A DNA stretch of 64,000 bases, from assembly GCA_950295325.1 (NCBI GenBank), contig OX485805.1, forward strand, positions 46,588,758-46,652,757, written 5' to 3'. The notes under the pieces are model-generated. The model searched no databases. It saw only the letters and a program-made list of their open reading frames with translations, and was not told where the DNA came from. Position numbers and translations under genes: made by a program. The stretch's first letter is position 1. Each line of letters begins with the position of its first letter. Positions 24,657 through 35,879 of this stretch are shown here, piece after piece. This stretch comes from Polytrichum commune (lineage: Eukaryota > Streptophyta > Polytrichopsida > Polytrichales > Polytrichaceae).

Positions 24657-25398
24657 ACAATACAGCTCACCTTCAAACTACATATGTTCTTTATGTCCAA
24701 GACTATCAGCTTATGTTCAATATATTAAGATAATGTGTGAAGTGCTTGAAAATAAACAACTATCCAAGGTGTCATGTCTCAATAAACTTAGACTTCAAGC
24801 AAAAACTTGCCCAATATGCTTGGTGATGTTTTGTTGCACCTACCAAAAATGGGAGTGGAAAATGCTAAGAACTACGCAAAATCTGGACCATTTTTATCCC
24901 TAAAAAGAATTCAACAACCAAATTGGGGTTCGAGACCCCAAACTAGTCTATTGGAGTGGGATTAAATAAGGATGAATCAACAAACAACCTTAAAGGTTGC
25001 AAGTTTTTACCGTACCTTCCATGGTATATGCTAGAAAACAAAATTCCAATCTATTGACTAGAATGTACATTAGACAATTTCACCATCCAACATATAGGAA
25101 AGAGGGATTTTTTTTTGTTTTTTTGTTTTGTATACGAGCATACCTCGCATGCATCCAACACAAAAGTTGACGCCTTATGGGTTTGCTGTCTATTCATCTC
25201 AAATGACCACGAGTACATTAATTTGGGATTTTTAATACTAATTCTAGTGTCAAATCAACTGAAAAAGAAGATACCTCCAAGTTGCACACTATTTCAAGAC
25301 ATTTAAGTTAAATGGATGGGAGGTACACTCGTATGCAATATAATTCCCTCTCTCATTCAAGTGGTGCCCATGGGAACAAGAACTAGCCGTCAACTGGC
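24657..25398. other. Intergenic, no gene seen
   Basis: AT-rich, non-coding, with a poly-T run near 25109-25130. Confidence 0.5.
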
Positions 25399-25486
25399 TG
25401 GGGCAAACCAACCCGTACACTGGTTCCTTAGAGGCAAGGGTTTAGGCATCCAACAAGGAACGAGTGTATGGATTGGTTCGCCCAAA
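25399..25486. repeat. Foldback, arms of about 32 bp
   Basis: The left arm GGGGCAAACCAACCCGTACA through GGTTCCTT (25399-25430) pairs with the right arm AAGGAACGAGTGTATGGATT through GCCC (25454-25486) around a loop of about 23 bases. Four or five mismatches are visible. It could be a degenerate MITE or a transcribed hairpin; nothing indicates which. Confidence 0.6.
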
Positions 25487-25818
25487 TCCCGTCAACCCAA
25501 CCTTATGAGGATTCAAATTATAATAGTTTTGATGGACAATCACTAACTTTTGATAGTTATATGATCCAGAGGATGACTTAGAATTGGGTGTCTGCTTTGA
25601 AACCCTTAAATCTGCCTTCTTGATATTAACGAAATTTTGTACATTTTGAATATAGCACAACTTGTCCCTTTTTTGTGTTAAAGACATGAAACCCACACTT
25701 TGACACCTAAAATCCCATAAGGAGTAGATGCTTGTGTTTTCAATAATCAGTTTGATCAGAAAATACATGCATGTAAAGATGTTTCACCATTCTGCACCAT
25801 TTATTCGGCCTGAACAAC
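25487..25818. other. Intergenic spacer
   Basis: A minus-strand open stretch of 108 codons (25442-25768) crosses the foldback and has no motif, so I treat it as chance. Confidence 0.4.
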
Positions 25819-26062
25819 AAATGAACCTTATGGTAGGACACCGGTGTCCCAAATGAATTGGAGCCTCCTTAATGATTGGTTCTGTGGTTGTAAGTGATCG
25901 AAAATAAAAACCAACTTCAAAAACCAGAGTGTGTACATGACGTCGAGATAATCTCATTGCCGCTTTGATCGCCTTCAATTGACCATTTTTTGACGTCGAT
26001 ACTGACTTTAGGGTTTAAATGGTGTATTATGGGACACCGGTGTCCTGCCATAAGGTTCAAAT
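25819..26062. mobile_element. TIR element of 244 bp with palindromic sub-terminal core
   Basis: 33-bp terminal inverted repeats with three or four mismatches: left AAATGAACCTTATGGTAGG then ACACCGGTGTCCCA, right its complement (26030-26062). Each arm contains the perfect palindrome GGACACCGGTGTCC. No coding capacity and no clear target duplication. Confidence 0.8.
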
Positions 26063-26114
26063 ACATATCCCTTTTTAATATATCGGGAAGTTACCTTGGC
26101 TTTGTAAAAACATG

Positions 26115-26439
26115 GTACACTAAATAAGATATTTAGTATTTGATACACTAAATACAAACGCATACACTAAATATCAATAACCCCATGAAAATAAGTAACA
26201 TTATAAATGTAAAGTCAAACACTAAAAATCAACTATGATAATATGTGGAAGTTACATGCTTGAATTTAGTATCGGTGAGGATATAAAAAAAGGATATAAT
26301 AAGAGGGATGGCAGTAGGGAAAATAGCGACACATTTATGTCTAACAATAATTATCAAGAAGCTAAAAATTAGTGTTGAGCATGGTAGGATGGTAACAACA
26401 CTAAATATAATCAAACCCTAGATATCCTATTTAGTGTAG
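26115..26439. mobile_element. Degenerate CTACACTAAATA-type MITE
   Basis: Left end GTACACTAAATAAGATATTT, followed by two further internal TACACTAAATA copies. Right end GATATCCTATTTAGTGTAG. The interior is unlike other family members, so this may be a nested or rearranged copy. Confidence 0.55.
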
Positions 26440-27643
26440 TGGTTTTATCCTCTCAACAAGGCCTCCCTTTTAGCACACTTGGCAGCCTATCGTGGCCCTA
26501 CCCAACATGAAAATGGATGAAGGTGCCACCTCCTCATCGTGTCAAACAACACACAACACCATATTCTTTTGTTTGCATAATAAATCAAAGTAAAGATTTT
26601 CAAATACAAAATTGTGATGAAGAAGACTTGGTACTCTTTGTAGCAGCACGATGCCGTGCTTTAGGACAACAACTTATCCCTTCTCGAGTCTCATTCGTTC
26701 GAAATATGCCGATGCATTGATCGGTTCCACTCACAAATGCATTTGTTATCAACCCTCCCAACTGTCACATGGTTTTTGGGCCTCACAAGAGCATATAACT
26801 TATGTACGTTATGTTGCGAGAGACTCATTCTTTCGCACGCACGATGATTCGAGAATCGGAGATGGACGGGAGGTTTTGTAAATTCCTTATTGTTTCATTG
26901 TATATTCATGACCACTTTTGAGCCATAACATGATTCAGCTAACGCGTTGTGTTCGGATGTCCTGTCTTTAGATCTAGTATGAAGCACTAGGATTCTAGCA
27001 TGTGGAAGCTTAATTTATTCTTGAACATATTGCAGGGCTCACAAACATGACTCATCAACTGAGTGATGTTATGAGCTTTGGTTAGATCCTTTCCTCTTAA
27101 CGTAGGTGCAGAACCTACTTTTTTTTGTGTCTACCCATGCCGTACAAATCCCAATGTAAATTTCGCACAATAAAAGAAAAACGTACTCCTTTCAAGTACA
27201 TAATCTCAAACAATGCGACGTATAAAAATTGGCTTTGAAGTTATACTCTACATCGATATGTGTGATCGGGTTGCTTATGCAAATAGGTTGCCTCTTTACC
27301 CATGCAAATTACCTCGGGTCAAAACCAAATAACAAAAACTTCTAAGTCTTTGTTTACACATCCATTATAACAACCGCCATTTAGAAACAATTCTTGGATT
27401 TTGTTGCTGTAGTAATAGATATTCAAAATAGTGTGGAATGTCGATAATTTTGACGTGAGGCAACTGAATTGCACACATCAGTGTAGCTAATGAGTTGAAT
27501 GTACACAAAAGCCTTCTGAGCCATTGAACTGGGAGAACTGACTGCCAGTTATAGATGAACTGGTTGAGTTTGAAATATAATTGGTTGAAGTTCAAAACTT
27601 CAGGAAAATTATCGATTATTTCAGAGGAATTTAGAGAATATAC
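26440..27643. other. Intergenic, no gene seen
   Basis: No recognisable coding region. Open stretches at 26517-26881 (plus) and 27365-27727 (minus) lack motifs, and the latter overlaps the next transposon. Confidence 0.45.
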
Positions 27644-27989
27644 TAGTATTGGGCGGGTATTAAATTTGGCACCAAATCCCTGTTGGTTATCAGGGTGGTT
27701 CTTTGAGTTTCTAATCATGGTTCTCAATTCTTCAAATAACTAGATTCGATTCATAACCGTGCGTGGGTTCACAAAAAACCCAAACCCAATCAAATAACCG
27801 TTGGTTCTTTACCGGTTCTTTCATTAAAACTGTCAATGTTTTGAAAATTTCTCAAATAAATGAGATCAAAAGGTTCTTCTGTTGTAACAACTCCCAAAAC
27901 CTTGGAACCAAAGGTTTTTTGCTTCTAATTTCCCTTCAAAAACTGAAAACCGAAGGTTAGTAACAAAATCAAATACCCGCCCAACACTA
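27644..27989. mobile_element. hAT-type MITE, 346 bp
   Basis: Terminal inverted repeats: left TAGTATTGGGCGGGTATT, right reading TAGTGTTGGGCGGGTATT on the complement. The flanking octamers are GAATATAC and GACTATAC, a 7/8 match to an 8-bp target duplication. TAG-type ends plus 8-bp duplications are the known signature of hAT elements. The interior has Asn/Phe-type A/T-rich sequence and no transposase. Confidence 0.8.
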
Positions 27990-28614
27990 GACTATACCTC
28001 AAATCAATGAAGAAAATCCAAAAGATGTCAAACATGTAACCAGTTGAAGTTGGAAACACGAAATCTCGATCGATTATGCCCAAAAATCTCCCTGGACACT
28101 GTTCTGAGCAACGTTTGAACCTGTTGGTTCGAGATAACTTGTCTAGTTACTTAAGTAGTCCAGCATTTCCGAACATGGCCCCATGGCACGCCACACAGCC
28201 ACCACGTGGACTGTCATATAATTCATCAAAGGCCATGAACATGATATAGAACAGATCGCCTTTTGGAACCAATATTATCATTGGCTGTACAATTCTCCGG
28301 CCTTTCCATGGCCTCTCAAATCATTCTCTAGGACACGTCCAACCACCGCAAAAAATGACGGCCATATTTATTGTGGTCTTGTCAATTGTAGATCGACAGT
28401 GGTCAACATGATTGGGAAGTCCTACATGACCACTTGATGAGCACGAGAATCTTCACTTTGAGAATGAGCAAGATATGCATACGAGCTCTGAAAATTATGA
28501 GGCAAATGGTTACGAGCACGATTTGAATCTGCTAATCATCTCGCAGCACTAATTGTGTGTTTCATATCCTCCGACAAGTGGGTGCAGAGAGAAAAGTATT
28601 CACGGAACACACGT
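27990..28614. other. Flank of TDP2 relic; repeat debris
   Basis: No coding region recognised. Around 28340-28480 there is a fragment resembling the repeats at 29200-29300 and 30255-30370 (ATGACCACTTGATGAG, GAGAATCTTCACTTTGAGAATGA). Confidence 0.4.
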
Positions 28615-29834
28615 CTACCTTAACCGGATGAGACAGTTCCCAATCCGATCCAATGGCGACGATACCTCACATGTGTTTCTCACACACACCTTGAGAAGGA
28701 CGCCAAAGCGGTCGGTCGGCCACACAGGAAGCTTCGACATCTGCATTTGTCCCTTCATATTCGTTTCTGCTAGATAGGTTAGGTCTGGAATTGGTGTGGT
28801 TCCCAAAATTTCACTGCTGATGATAGCTTCAAAGTCATGAAGCTTGCAGAAAAGGCCGGTCTATCCACTTTTGTAGATGGCTGTCTGTCAGCAGAAGGTT
28901 GGCCTTGCCATCAAACGTGAACCCAACCTGCACGTAATGCTCCCAATTAACACTACCATTACCACTCCAATATCAGGATTGCAAAATCTTTTGCCTGCGA
29001 ATTACGAAACATCAACAGATTTCTCTTTCTACTCAAAATTTGTGGGACCTATGTGGTCGCTGTTCTTGGTTGGACACCTACATGAGTGTGGTATAAGGGA
29101 AGGCTCGTAGTTGAGAACGGACACCGAAAAGACAGTGACGTGTTACGATGAGACTGAACTATGTGCTCGAAATAAAGACGCCATTCTAGGTTCGATAGTA
29201 AACATCACAAGTGGGAGGGCCTATGCGATGATCTATCACTTTGACCTCTTATAACTTTTGCATCTCGACTCACACTCTGAAACTCGTAATTCTTCGCAAT
29301 TGTTAACCAGATGGAGGACAAGTGCAATTCTCAATTCGACTCAACGGCTAAGATTGTCTGTGGAGTTGGAAGTGCCCACAATGTGGTCACATACCTTAAG
29401 TACGAAGCATGTACATGTGGAAAATGAAGTACAAGACTTACAAGTGCATCATAATAGGTCATGGACAAGATTGAATTTTTTATATGTGATAGTATATACA
29501 CCTGGCCGGCGTGCAATTGCTGCCAAGCATCAAACCGTCCTAATGGTAGAGGCGGCGGACTGTCGAGCTCGTCCTCCCAGTTCATGTCTCCCCCAAAGAT
29601 CACATGTGGTGAATCATTTAAAAGTATTATTGCTTCCTTTGCCTGGAAAACACGCTCTGGGCTGAACATTCGGTTCCAGGTTGGTGGAGCTGGGTATGAA
29701 CTTTCCAAGTGTGATGTAGCCACCATTAATTTTGCAGCATTCCTGCTTTGTAGTTCTGCTAAGCAGAGCTCACGGCCCATCACTGAGTTCCAAAATGGGG
29801 TTTGGTGAAAATCCATGACTGGAAGCTTGGTTAA
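28615..29834 (-). pseudogene. TDP2-like phosphodiesterase C-terminal relic
   Basis: Two minus-strand exons are readable. Exon 29834-29502 (111 codons, acceptor TTTTTTGCAG, donor CAG/GTGTAT) carries the endonuclease/exonuclease/phosphatase signatures of tyrosyl-DNA phosphodiesterase 2: SVMGRELC, VATSHLESSYPAPP and FGGDMNWED, the last with the catalytic Asp. Exon 28927-28615 (acceptor TTACGTGCAG) continues with GFTFDGKANLLLTDSHLQKW and then, one frame over, FCKLHDFEAIISSEILGTTP and KLPVWPTDRFGVLL. Two lesions are visible. One extra C around 28854-28859 shifts the frame inside the second exon. The family's catalytic His in the SDH motif is Arg (TDR). Upstream exons for the N-terminal half were not found. 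TDP2 normally removes trapped topoisomerase II from DNA 5' ends; this copy should be inactive. A sequencing error could explain the frameshift but not the His loss. Confidence 0.75.
29030..29420 (+). repeat. Duplicated segment inside/around TDP2 relic, copy A
   Basis: Matches 30095-30505 in the same order: GGACACC.ACAT.TGAGT, GAACGGACACCGAAAAG, TGTTACGATGAGA, TATGTGCTC.AAATA, GGCCTATG.GATGAT, TTTTGCATCTC and TGTGGAGTTGGAAGTGCCCACAAT. It runs from the intron into the region behind the exon on the plus strand. The two copies lie on either side of the exon at 29502-29834. Confidence 0.7.
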
Positions 29835-30094
29835 CTGCAAAAAATTAGAAATTACATGATTATATACTGTCAGGTCAGAAGCTACATGTACCCAAAACAC
29901 CATCACTTAGCATAAACTGTCCATATATACGACCGGCTTGATAATGCCCTGTCTAGTGAGGCTCTTGTTAAACCTAATCTCATTTGCTCCCTGCATCCTT
30001 GGTTGTAAATGGTTCATGGCTGACAACCTGACTTAGGGTTTCTGTGTTTATTCCACATGTGCTGTATCTCTCTGGAACCTCTTTGCATTGATGT

Positions 30095-30505
30095 AAAGGA
30101 CGTGGGCCGTATATGGTCACCCTTCTCAATCGGACACCTGTATATTTGAGTGAAGTATGGCAAGGTTTGTGGTTAAGAATGGACACCGAAAAGGTACATG
30201 TTACGATGAGATTGGGGTATGTGCTCCAAATATAGACATTGTTCTACGTTTATCGTGAACGCAATTGCGACAGCCTATGTGATCATCACTTGAAGAGAAT
30301 GAGAATCTCCACTATGACCAATTAGAACTTCTGCATCTCAACCTCGATTCTGGAATTTTTTATGACATTCTGGAATATTTGCAATTGCTGCCTGGATGAG
30401 ATAATTTCCGATCTGAACCAGCAGTCAACAGTGAATGTGGAGTTGGAAGTTCCCACAATAGAGCCGCATACCTTACACCACCTTAAAACTGATAATTCAC
30501 AGACT
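30095..30505 (+). repeat. Duplicated segment, copy B
   Basis: Partner of 29030-29420, about 1.07 kb away in the same orientation. Landmarks such as GAATGGACACCGAAAAGG, ATGTTACGATGAGATTG and GTGGAGTTGGAAGTTCCCAC are conserved. The minus-strand open frame at 30322-30786 runs partly through this repeat, so its 3' half should not be read as coding. Confidence 0.7.
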
Positions 30506-31330
30506 GAACCTCCAATACCTTTCAACTCCTTAGCAGAGGATAAAAACCAAAGACTGACCGACCGACTGACTCCCCTGGATGCAGAAATAATTTCGTCCAG
30601 GTGCTTCTCCAGGCTTTTCAGAACACATGCATGACTTCCACCAGCTAGCTTGACTAAATACTTCCTGCACGGGTCACAATGCAAAAACATTATCCCAAAA
30701 CTTATTACTATTCGCACATCCAAGGTTATTAGCTCCGAAAACAAAGAAGTGGTATACTGAAAATCACCTCTTGTGCATCCAGCCAAATCATGAAATTACC
30801 CAAAAAGAGTGATAAACTGCCTGCTGTCCTACACTTGGATTTCTAAGAAACCTGTCTAAAAAATTAGAGAAATACGCACTGCAAATTTTTCGGAGCTTTA
30901 TATGAGAGTAATGGACAAAACATTAGGTAGCCACGCCTTCACAAAATATTGAAGGGATTTAGTAGCCCAGAAGATGCAAGAAGTACCTGGGAGAAGAATA
31001 AGTAGTACTTATAATACTAGATTATGTGAGGTTGTTGCTGGAGGATAATGTCGCCAATGGCATCCATTCGTCCTTGCAGTTGCACACTCTCACGGAACCA
31101 GATATTATAGGTTCATATTCTGAGTTAATATTGGAATGAACATCATCGACGTTAATTTCTTTCTTGATTCTGGCCTCCTTCACAGCAGCGAGATGGCGAT
31201 CTGCATCATCATTCATATTGTCAGAAGAAATTACTCACCACACCGTCTAATTCCTTGCCTTCTTTTCCTTTCTCCCGACTTCTTAGAGCTGTTCTTACCA
31301 CTGAATGAAGAGGTGCACATACCCATAGTA
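30506..31330 (-). other. Exon-like minus-strand pieces, no family recognised
   Basis: Two segments look more coding-like than background. One (about 30666-30570) follows a good acceptor (GACCCGTGCAG) and reads KYLVKLAGGSHACVLKSLEK. The other starts at an ATG near 31323 and can be spliced (donor GTAAGAAC, acceptor GATGATGCAG) to a reading RHLAAVKEARIKKEINVDDV. They lie upstream of the TDP2 relic and could be its lost 5' part or a separate decayed gene. No motif supports either. Confidence 0.25.
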
Positions 31331-33198
31331 AATTAATAAGAGCCTTAAGCCTTAAACCCTAAACACCAAAGACTCAGCAATTTGTAGGCCACCGATCCTC
31401 CAGAACCTCGAACTCCGGGTCCCAAGCAGCCTCAGACATTCAATGCTTTGCTTCATTTCTTTTATCTCCGCAAATTAGAAGTACGCAATACATGTAGGCT
31501 GGGAGGATTTTTGCACAAGATGACCGAGTTGGCACAGGCTAAGAGTCCGCAGGAGATGCTGACATATTATTGTTGATGCACATACCAGGTATATTTCTTC
31601 TGGGTTCCTCTTTAAAGAGCAGCAGAAATTGTAATTGCTAAAGAATAACACAACAACGGTAATGACGGTGTGTCCACTGTGAGTTTTGTCGGTAGACCTT
31701 TCGCTACTTCCTCGCAAGAAAATGTGTAATCAGAAAGGCTCAGCTGAACCAAGGAAAAATTGATTCCTCCCGCTTGGGGTCAATGATCTTCCTCAGCTGA
31801 ATCGAGTCTTTCTCCGAGGCACTTGCTGCGAAGAAAACCTAATTCATGCCACTCACTTGCTAATTACCAACTGGATTAACCCAAGTCCGACTCTTGATCT
31901 GTTTTCTTTATCTCTTCCTCATCGTCTGAGTCCCTCTGCTTAGTTTTGTTTTTCGAAGTATGGGTATCTTTCAATTTCCATGCCGATCGCAAGAGCAACT
32001 CCATCCATAACGCTAGTATGTCAATATAGTTCATCAAGCACCATGAATACGTTGCATAGATTGCCTTTCTGAAATACAATCAGCTGTACATGTCCTAGCC
32101 TTTGCATTGCCTTTCAGCCAATTCCTAACACTATATCCAACTACTAATTCATTGGTCAAACTAGTTTGTGTTCAAAGCATGCTCCACATTTCATTTGAGA
32201 GTTGGCACCATACTTACAGCCACCTGCAATGTTCGTGAACTGGCCGCAATATTTTGCCTAAATAGTTAACCAAAAAGATATTCTGCAAGAACTACTCTCC
32301 TGGCTTCACCCTCCTACCCGTTCCTCCCGCTAGAAATTTGAGTTCTTGTCTTTTATCTTATAGTTGTTGGATTCGAAAATCACACTGAGTGATCTGCTGG
32401 CCGAGGAAGCTTGTCCATTCCAAAATACACGATGCTATGGGGCCTGATTACTCTTTTCCCAAATCCAGTTTCACTACAGACACTGCACCTCCAACATCAC
32501 TACGTGTCAGACATGTAACCGAATTGTGATAAAATAAGACCTGCTAATCTGAAGCAGATGCACAACTCATGCGACTTCATCACTTGCTTTCACAAGTATG
32601 GACGCTCATTTGACATATATATTTGGGAAAATGTCGAATCAACATCGTCAAACATTGAAAATGTCGAATAAACACCTTTACTTACTCGACGTTTTTTGGT
32701 CAGTTCACCACAATATGGATAAGCTCAGTCGACACGCCTATTCAGCATTTTTGGGAAAATGTCGTATCATATTTTTTTTTGACTACGGTCAGTATATTAG
32801 GGTTAGCTCAGGTTCTCCATAGCTTCACGGCCTGCACTGATTTACCAGTGACAGCAAGCGACTTGGAGTAAATCGAATTTGGACAACAGTAAGGTTAGAA
32901 TTTGGATGCGTTACTTGTTAAAGTGTTTAGAAGGTGAACTAATTGCTTCTGAAGAATTATCTGATGGCTCCAAGGCTTTGGGCCATGATGTGAGCTAATG
33001 CAAAACTGAGTTTATCCAAAAGGATTTACATGACAGCCCTAAGAAGTTCAACAACAACCCTTGCCACATAAGTGTACTTGAAGGAAAAACCAACACACTA
33101 ACCCACAAATCCAAGTGATACGAAGGATTGGCCTTTTGACATTGGCAATTCTCATAATAAGAGGAGGTTTCTTAAGCATGTGGAATACAACGGGGAAG

Positions 33199-33235
<37 letters not shown>

Positions 33236-33911
33236 GCAGTATAGGAGTTCGGAGACATGCATCGCATGCAAAAAAATAAATCTCCAGGTTTGCACCACAT
33301 TCGACACTCAAATAACTCCAATTTCAAACTCCCCAAATCTGTTCTGTATTGAGACCATATCCTGCATTGCACTTAGCGCAATGCTTACAATGCTTGCAAA
33401 TCAGGAAAGCACTCGGCTGCTCAATGGAACCTGATTCCTGTAAGGTTTCTCATAATGTAAGTACCTGTAACACCCGGCTCCTGGACTTTCCCATGAGCAT
33501 CCTCCAGTATTGCCCTCGTCAACTTGACATGCTAAGCAATCCTTGCGGATGGGGGCGCCGTCTTCACAAAACTGGCTTGCCATACTACATGGATCCAGCA
33601 ATTCTCGTCGTTTAATATTCGACGCACCGATAGCCGTTGCTTGATAGTTATTCCCTGTCTGCTACTTTGTAACATTCTTACATGATGTTTTTGAATTAAG
33701 GAAGGCGAGTTATCTGGGAACTGAACATGTCATTATACATCAAACACAGGCAACGAGATCAATGATTTACAGTGATCATAAATTAAACACAGGCAATTTA
33801 ACAATGGCATTCACATTGGCAAGTGATACTTTGCTTTGTCTTCAGGATCGCTAGGCCACACTGCCATTCCAAACCTCCAGACATTAATGAGAAGAGATCA
33901 CCACGGTATCT
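31331..33911. other. No confirmed gene; (TA)n microsatellite
   Basis: Mixed sequence with scattered open stretches. A (TA)16 tract lies at about 33200-33232. A Cys-rich minus-strand stretch (about 33600-33466, ending at a good donor GTTACAG/GTACTT) has two or three open frames at once and no recognisable family. Confidence 0.4.
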
Positions 33912-34062
33912 TTACTTTTTGCTTTTGGCTGTATCGACAGGTGAGAGCTGAGTCTCATCGCGTGGCGTCTCGATAAGATGATGGGTGGTAGGCTGAACCC
34001 GAGCGTCGAGACTGCACATATCCATGTACTTAGCCTCGGGTGGTGCATCGATTGGTACACTT
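33912..34062 (-). other. Possible terminal coding exon
   Basis: After a strong acceptor (GTGTTGCAG) a minus-strand frame runs 49 codons to a TAA, reading SVPIDAPPEAKYMDMC near its start and ending VDTAKSKK. The composition looks like a hydrophilic C-terminal tail. A second frame is also open here for 60 codons, so the choice is uncertain. The kinase-like fragment 250 bp upstream could belong to the same broken gene. Confidence 0.3.
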
Positions 34063-34284
34063 CTGCAACACATCCCAATTTTAATTGATAGGAAAGTAGC
34101 AGCTTTTAGGTGGAACTGCAGCTGTTGAGGCTAGCTCGTGAGGAGCCGACAGGATACGCTTGAAAGGATATTTCCCCATTGTTTTATCTAGTTGCAGATA
34201 GCGCCGGAGAGCGTTTAGAGGAGTGCATGAGTCAATTATCCCGCATTACATTTGATGAAGATGCAAGCAAGTCTACAGATCACG

Positions 34285-34556
34285 TAGCTTCTTGAGGATG
34301 TATTCCATAATATTCGCAGATGAGGTCGTGGAAGGGTGCCACCAACGCAATACTGCATCACTATACACATGCTATTATTGAATTCCATCGCGTTCAGGAA
34401 AATTACCACGAGTGGATGTGACGAGCATTTTCGATGGATCGCCACCTCTTGCCCCGCTTCGTGCAGGATGTTTGATGTCACCACTTTGCAAACCACAGCT
34501 TCTTCAGTCTCCTTCACTGTGCTAAATGGCACTCTCCCGGTTCGAATCCTCACCAT
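34285..34556 (-). pseudogene. Protein-kinase N-lobe fragment
   Basis: The minus-strand reading EEAVVCKVV (with the subdomain II-type Lys), then EVAIHRKCSSHPLVVIFLNA, then NNSMCIVMQYCVGGTL matches the order of kinase subdomains II-V (VAxK; E-x-x-IH..HP.VV.F; the hinge IVM.YC.GGTL). Just after GGTL the similarity continues in another frame (HDLICEYYGIHPQEAT), so there is a frameshift near 34340, followed by a stop. No glycine loop is readable in frame upstream, and no catalytic loop (HRD/DFG) follows. It is a decayed fragment of a Ser/Thr kinase; the subfamily was not determined. Confidence 0.55.
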
Positions 34557-35394
34557 TCTAGTTCCACTTGATACTAATCAAGTCCTCAGCAGAAATACCC
34601 CCACCAATGGCTTGGTTTCCATCGCGGAGAAACGTTACTAGCTATAAGACTTGCTGTGCCTGCCATTCTCTATCAACTTAGGTTGATGTTGTTGCTTTAT
34701 TCACCAGTACTCATCTGCGCTGCCGGACTCTAACAAGGAGCTTCTCAAATAATCCTTCTTGAGAAAACGGGAAACATGGCCTAATACCCATGGTTTACAT
34801 CAAGAAAAGGGAGTTGCTTGTTTCCCCTTTGAACATTCCCTATGTCACTTGGGAAAGCGGTTCCATTTCCCTCTTTGGAATTCCTAACATGGGGAAGTTT
34901 CTCTGATCCCCAACATTCTACTGAAACCATTCTCTCACGTTGAAGACTACATGAAGATATTGTTTCCATCTCTTTTCCATGGAGGATGAGCGCTATATAC
35001 TAAGAATCCAATTGGGTAACATAAGAGAATAATATTTTGCACGACACAGAATTTAACCAGAAAGTGCTTAGCGGTTAATTACCAAATAATTCTCGAAACT
35101 CATCATCTTCATCGTATCCTGAACTATAGTTCGTTTGATGAATCACCCAACCATGATCAATCTTTCACACACACCCTTACAAGAGAGTGCATAGCAACTG
35201 GCTACTCACTGTTTCATTTCATAAGTGAATATCCGAAGCTATCAATTCACACTCGACAGAAGAGACAACTCTTTTGTCTCGCTCTTACGCTGCTGACAGT
35301 CAATCATCTTGCGTAGCCATGAACAAATTCTTATGAAGAGCAATCAAACAAGGCATTCAAAACCAGGAAGATTGGAGAATGAAATGTTCGTAAG
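34557..35394. other. No gene seen
   Basis: Upstream of the kinase fragment. Nothing further of a kinase could be read on either strand. Confidence 0.4.
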
Positions 35395-35690
35395 GTGCTT
35401 TTGAAGTCGTACGAAATGTCCATCAAAGGAATGTCAGGCAACTTCGGAGGCTCACTCTCAACCTTGATCTCTCTAATTCAACTTGCTTTCTTCACATCCT
35501 CTTGTGGAACTCTCCAACCGAATCGTCCACTCCCCTGGTACCCTTACACTCAGCATGGACGACTGTCATCGCCACAAACGCTGCAGCACTTGATCCCAAC
35601 ATGGCCACCTGCCTTCATTATTCTCATAGATCTTCTCTGCCAAATATTTTTGCAACACAATGTGCAAACTAAAGAAACAAGCGACATTGT
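35395..35690 (-). other. Coding-like minus-strand remnant, broken
   Basis: The minus strand reads KVESEPPKLPDIPLMDISYD close to 35395 with a stop a few codons upstream, and EKIYENNEGRWPCWDQVLQR after an acceptor near 35648. The pieces sit in different frames. The overlapping plus-strand frame (35395-35856) is longer but hydrophobic and motif-free, so I prefer the minus-strand reading as a decayed gene. No family was recognised. Confidence 0.25.
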
Positions 35691-35879
35691 TTCACGTACC
35701 GAGTCATGTACTGTAATAAAAAACATTCAAATACAAATGTCTCACCTAAATGCATCCATCTTCAAATTGTCAAATATTCTCCACTCAATGGGTTGCACAC
35801 GGAGACACTTGGTCATATTAAAATATAACCACTTATTTGACTTACTTGTGTCATGAACAACTATATTTGCCATCGGTTG

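Noticed and set aside
28615-29834. TDP2 as a functional gene
   Set aside because: The frameshift plus loss of the catalytic His, and no recognisable N-terminal exons. Kept as a relic.
30322-30786. 154-codon minus-strand frame as one exon
   Set aside because: Its 3' half lies in a duplicated non-coding segment (30095-30505) whose other copy does not keep the frame.
33048-33434. Open frames through the (TA)n tract
   Set aside because: They are Tyr/Ile repeats produced by the microsatellite, with no other support.
35395-35856. 153-codon plus-strand frame as a gene
   Set aside because: Hydrophobic, motif-free and opposite to minus-strand coding-like pieces. No start context or splice support.
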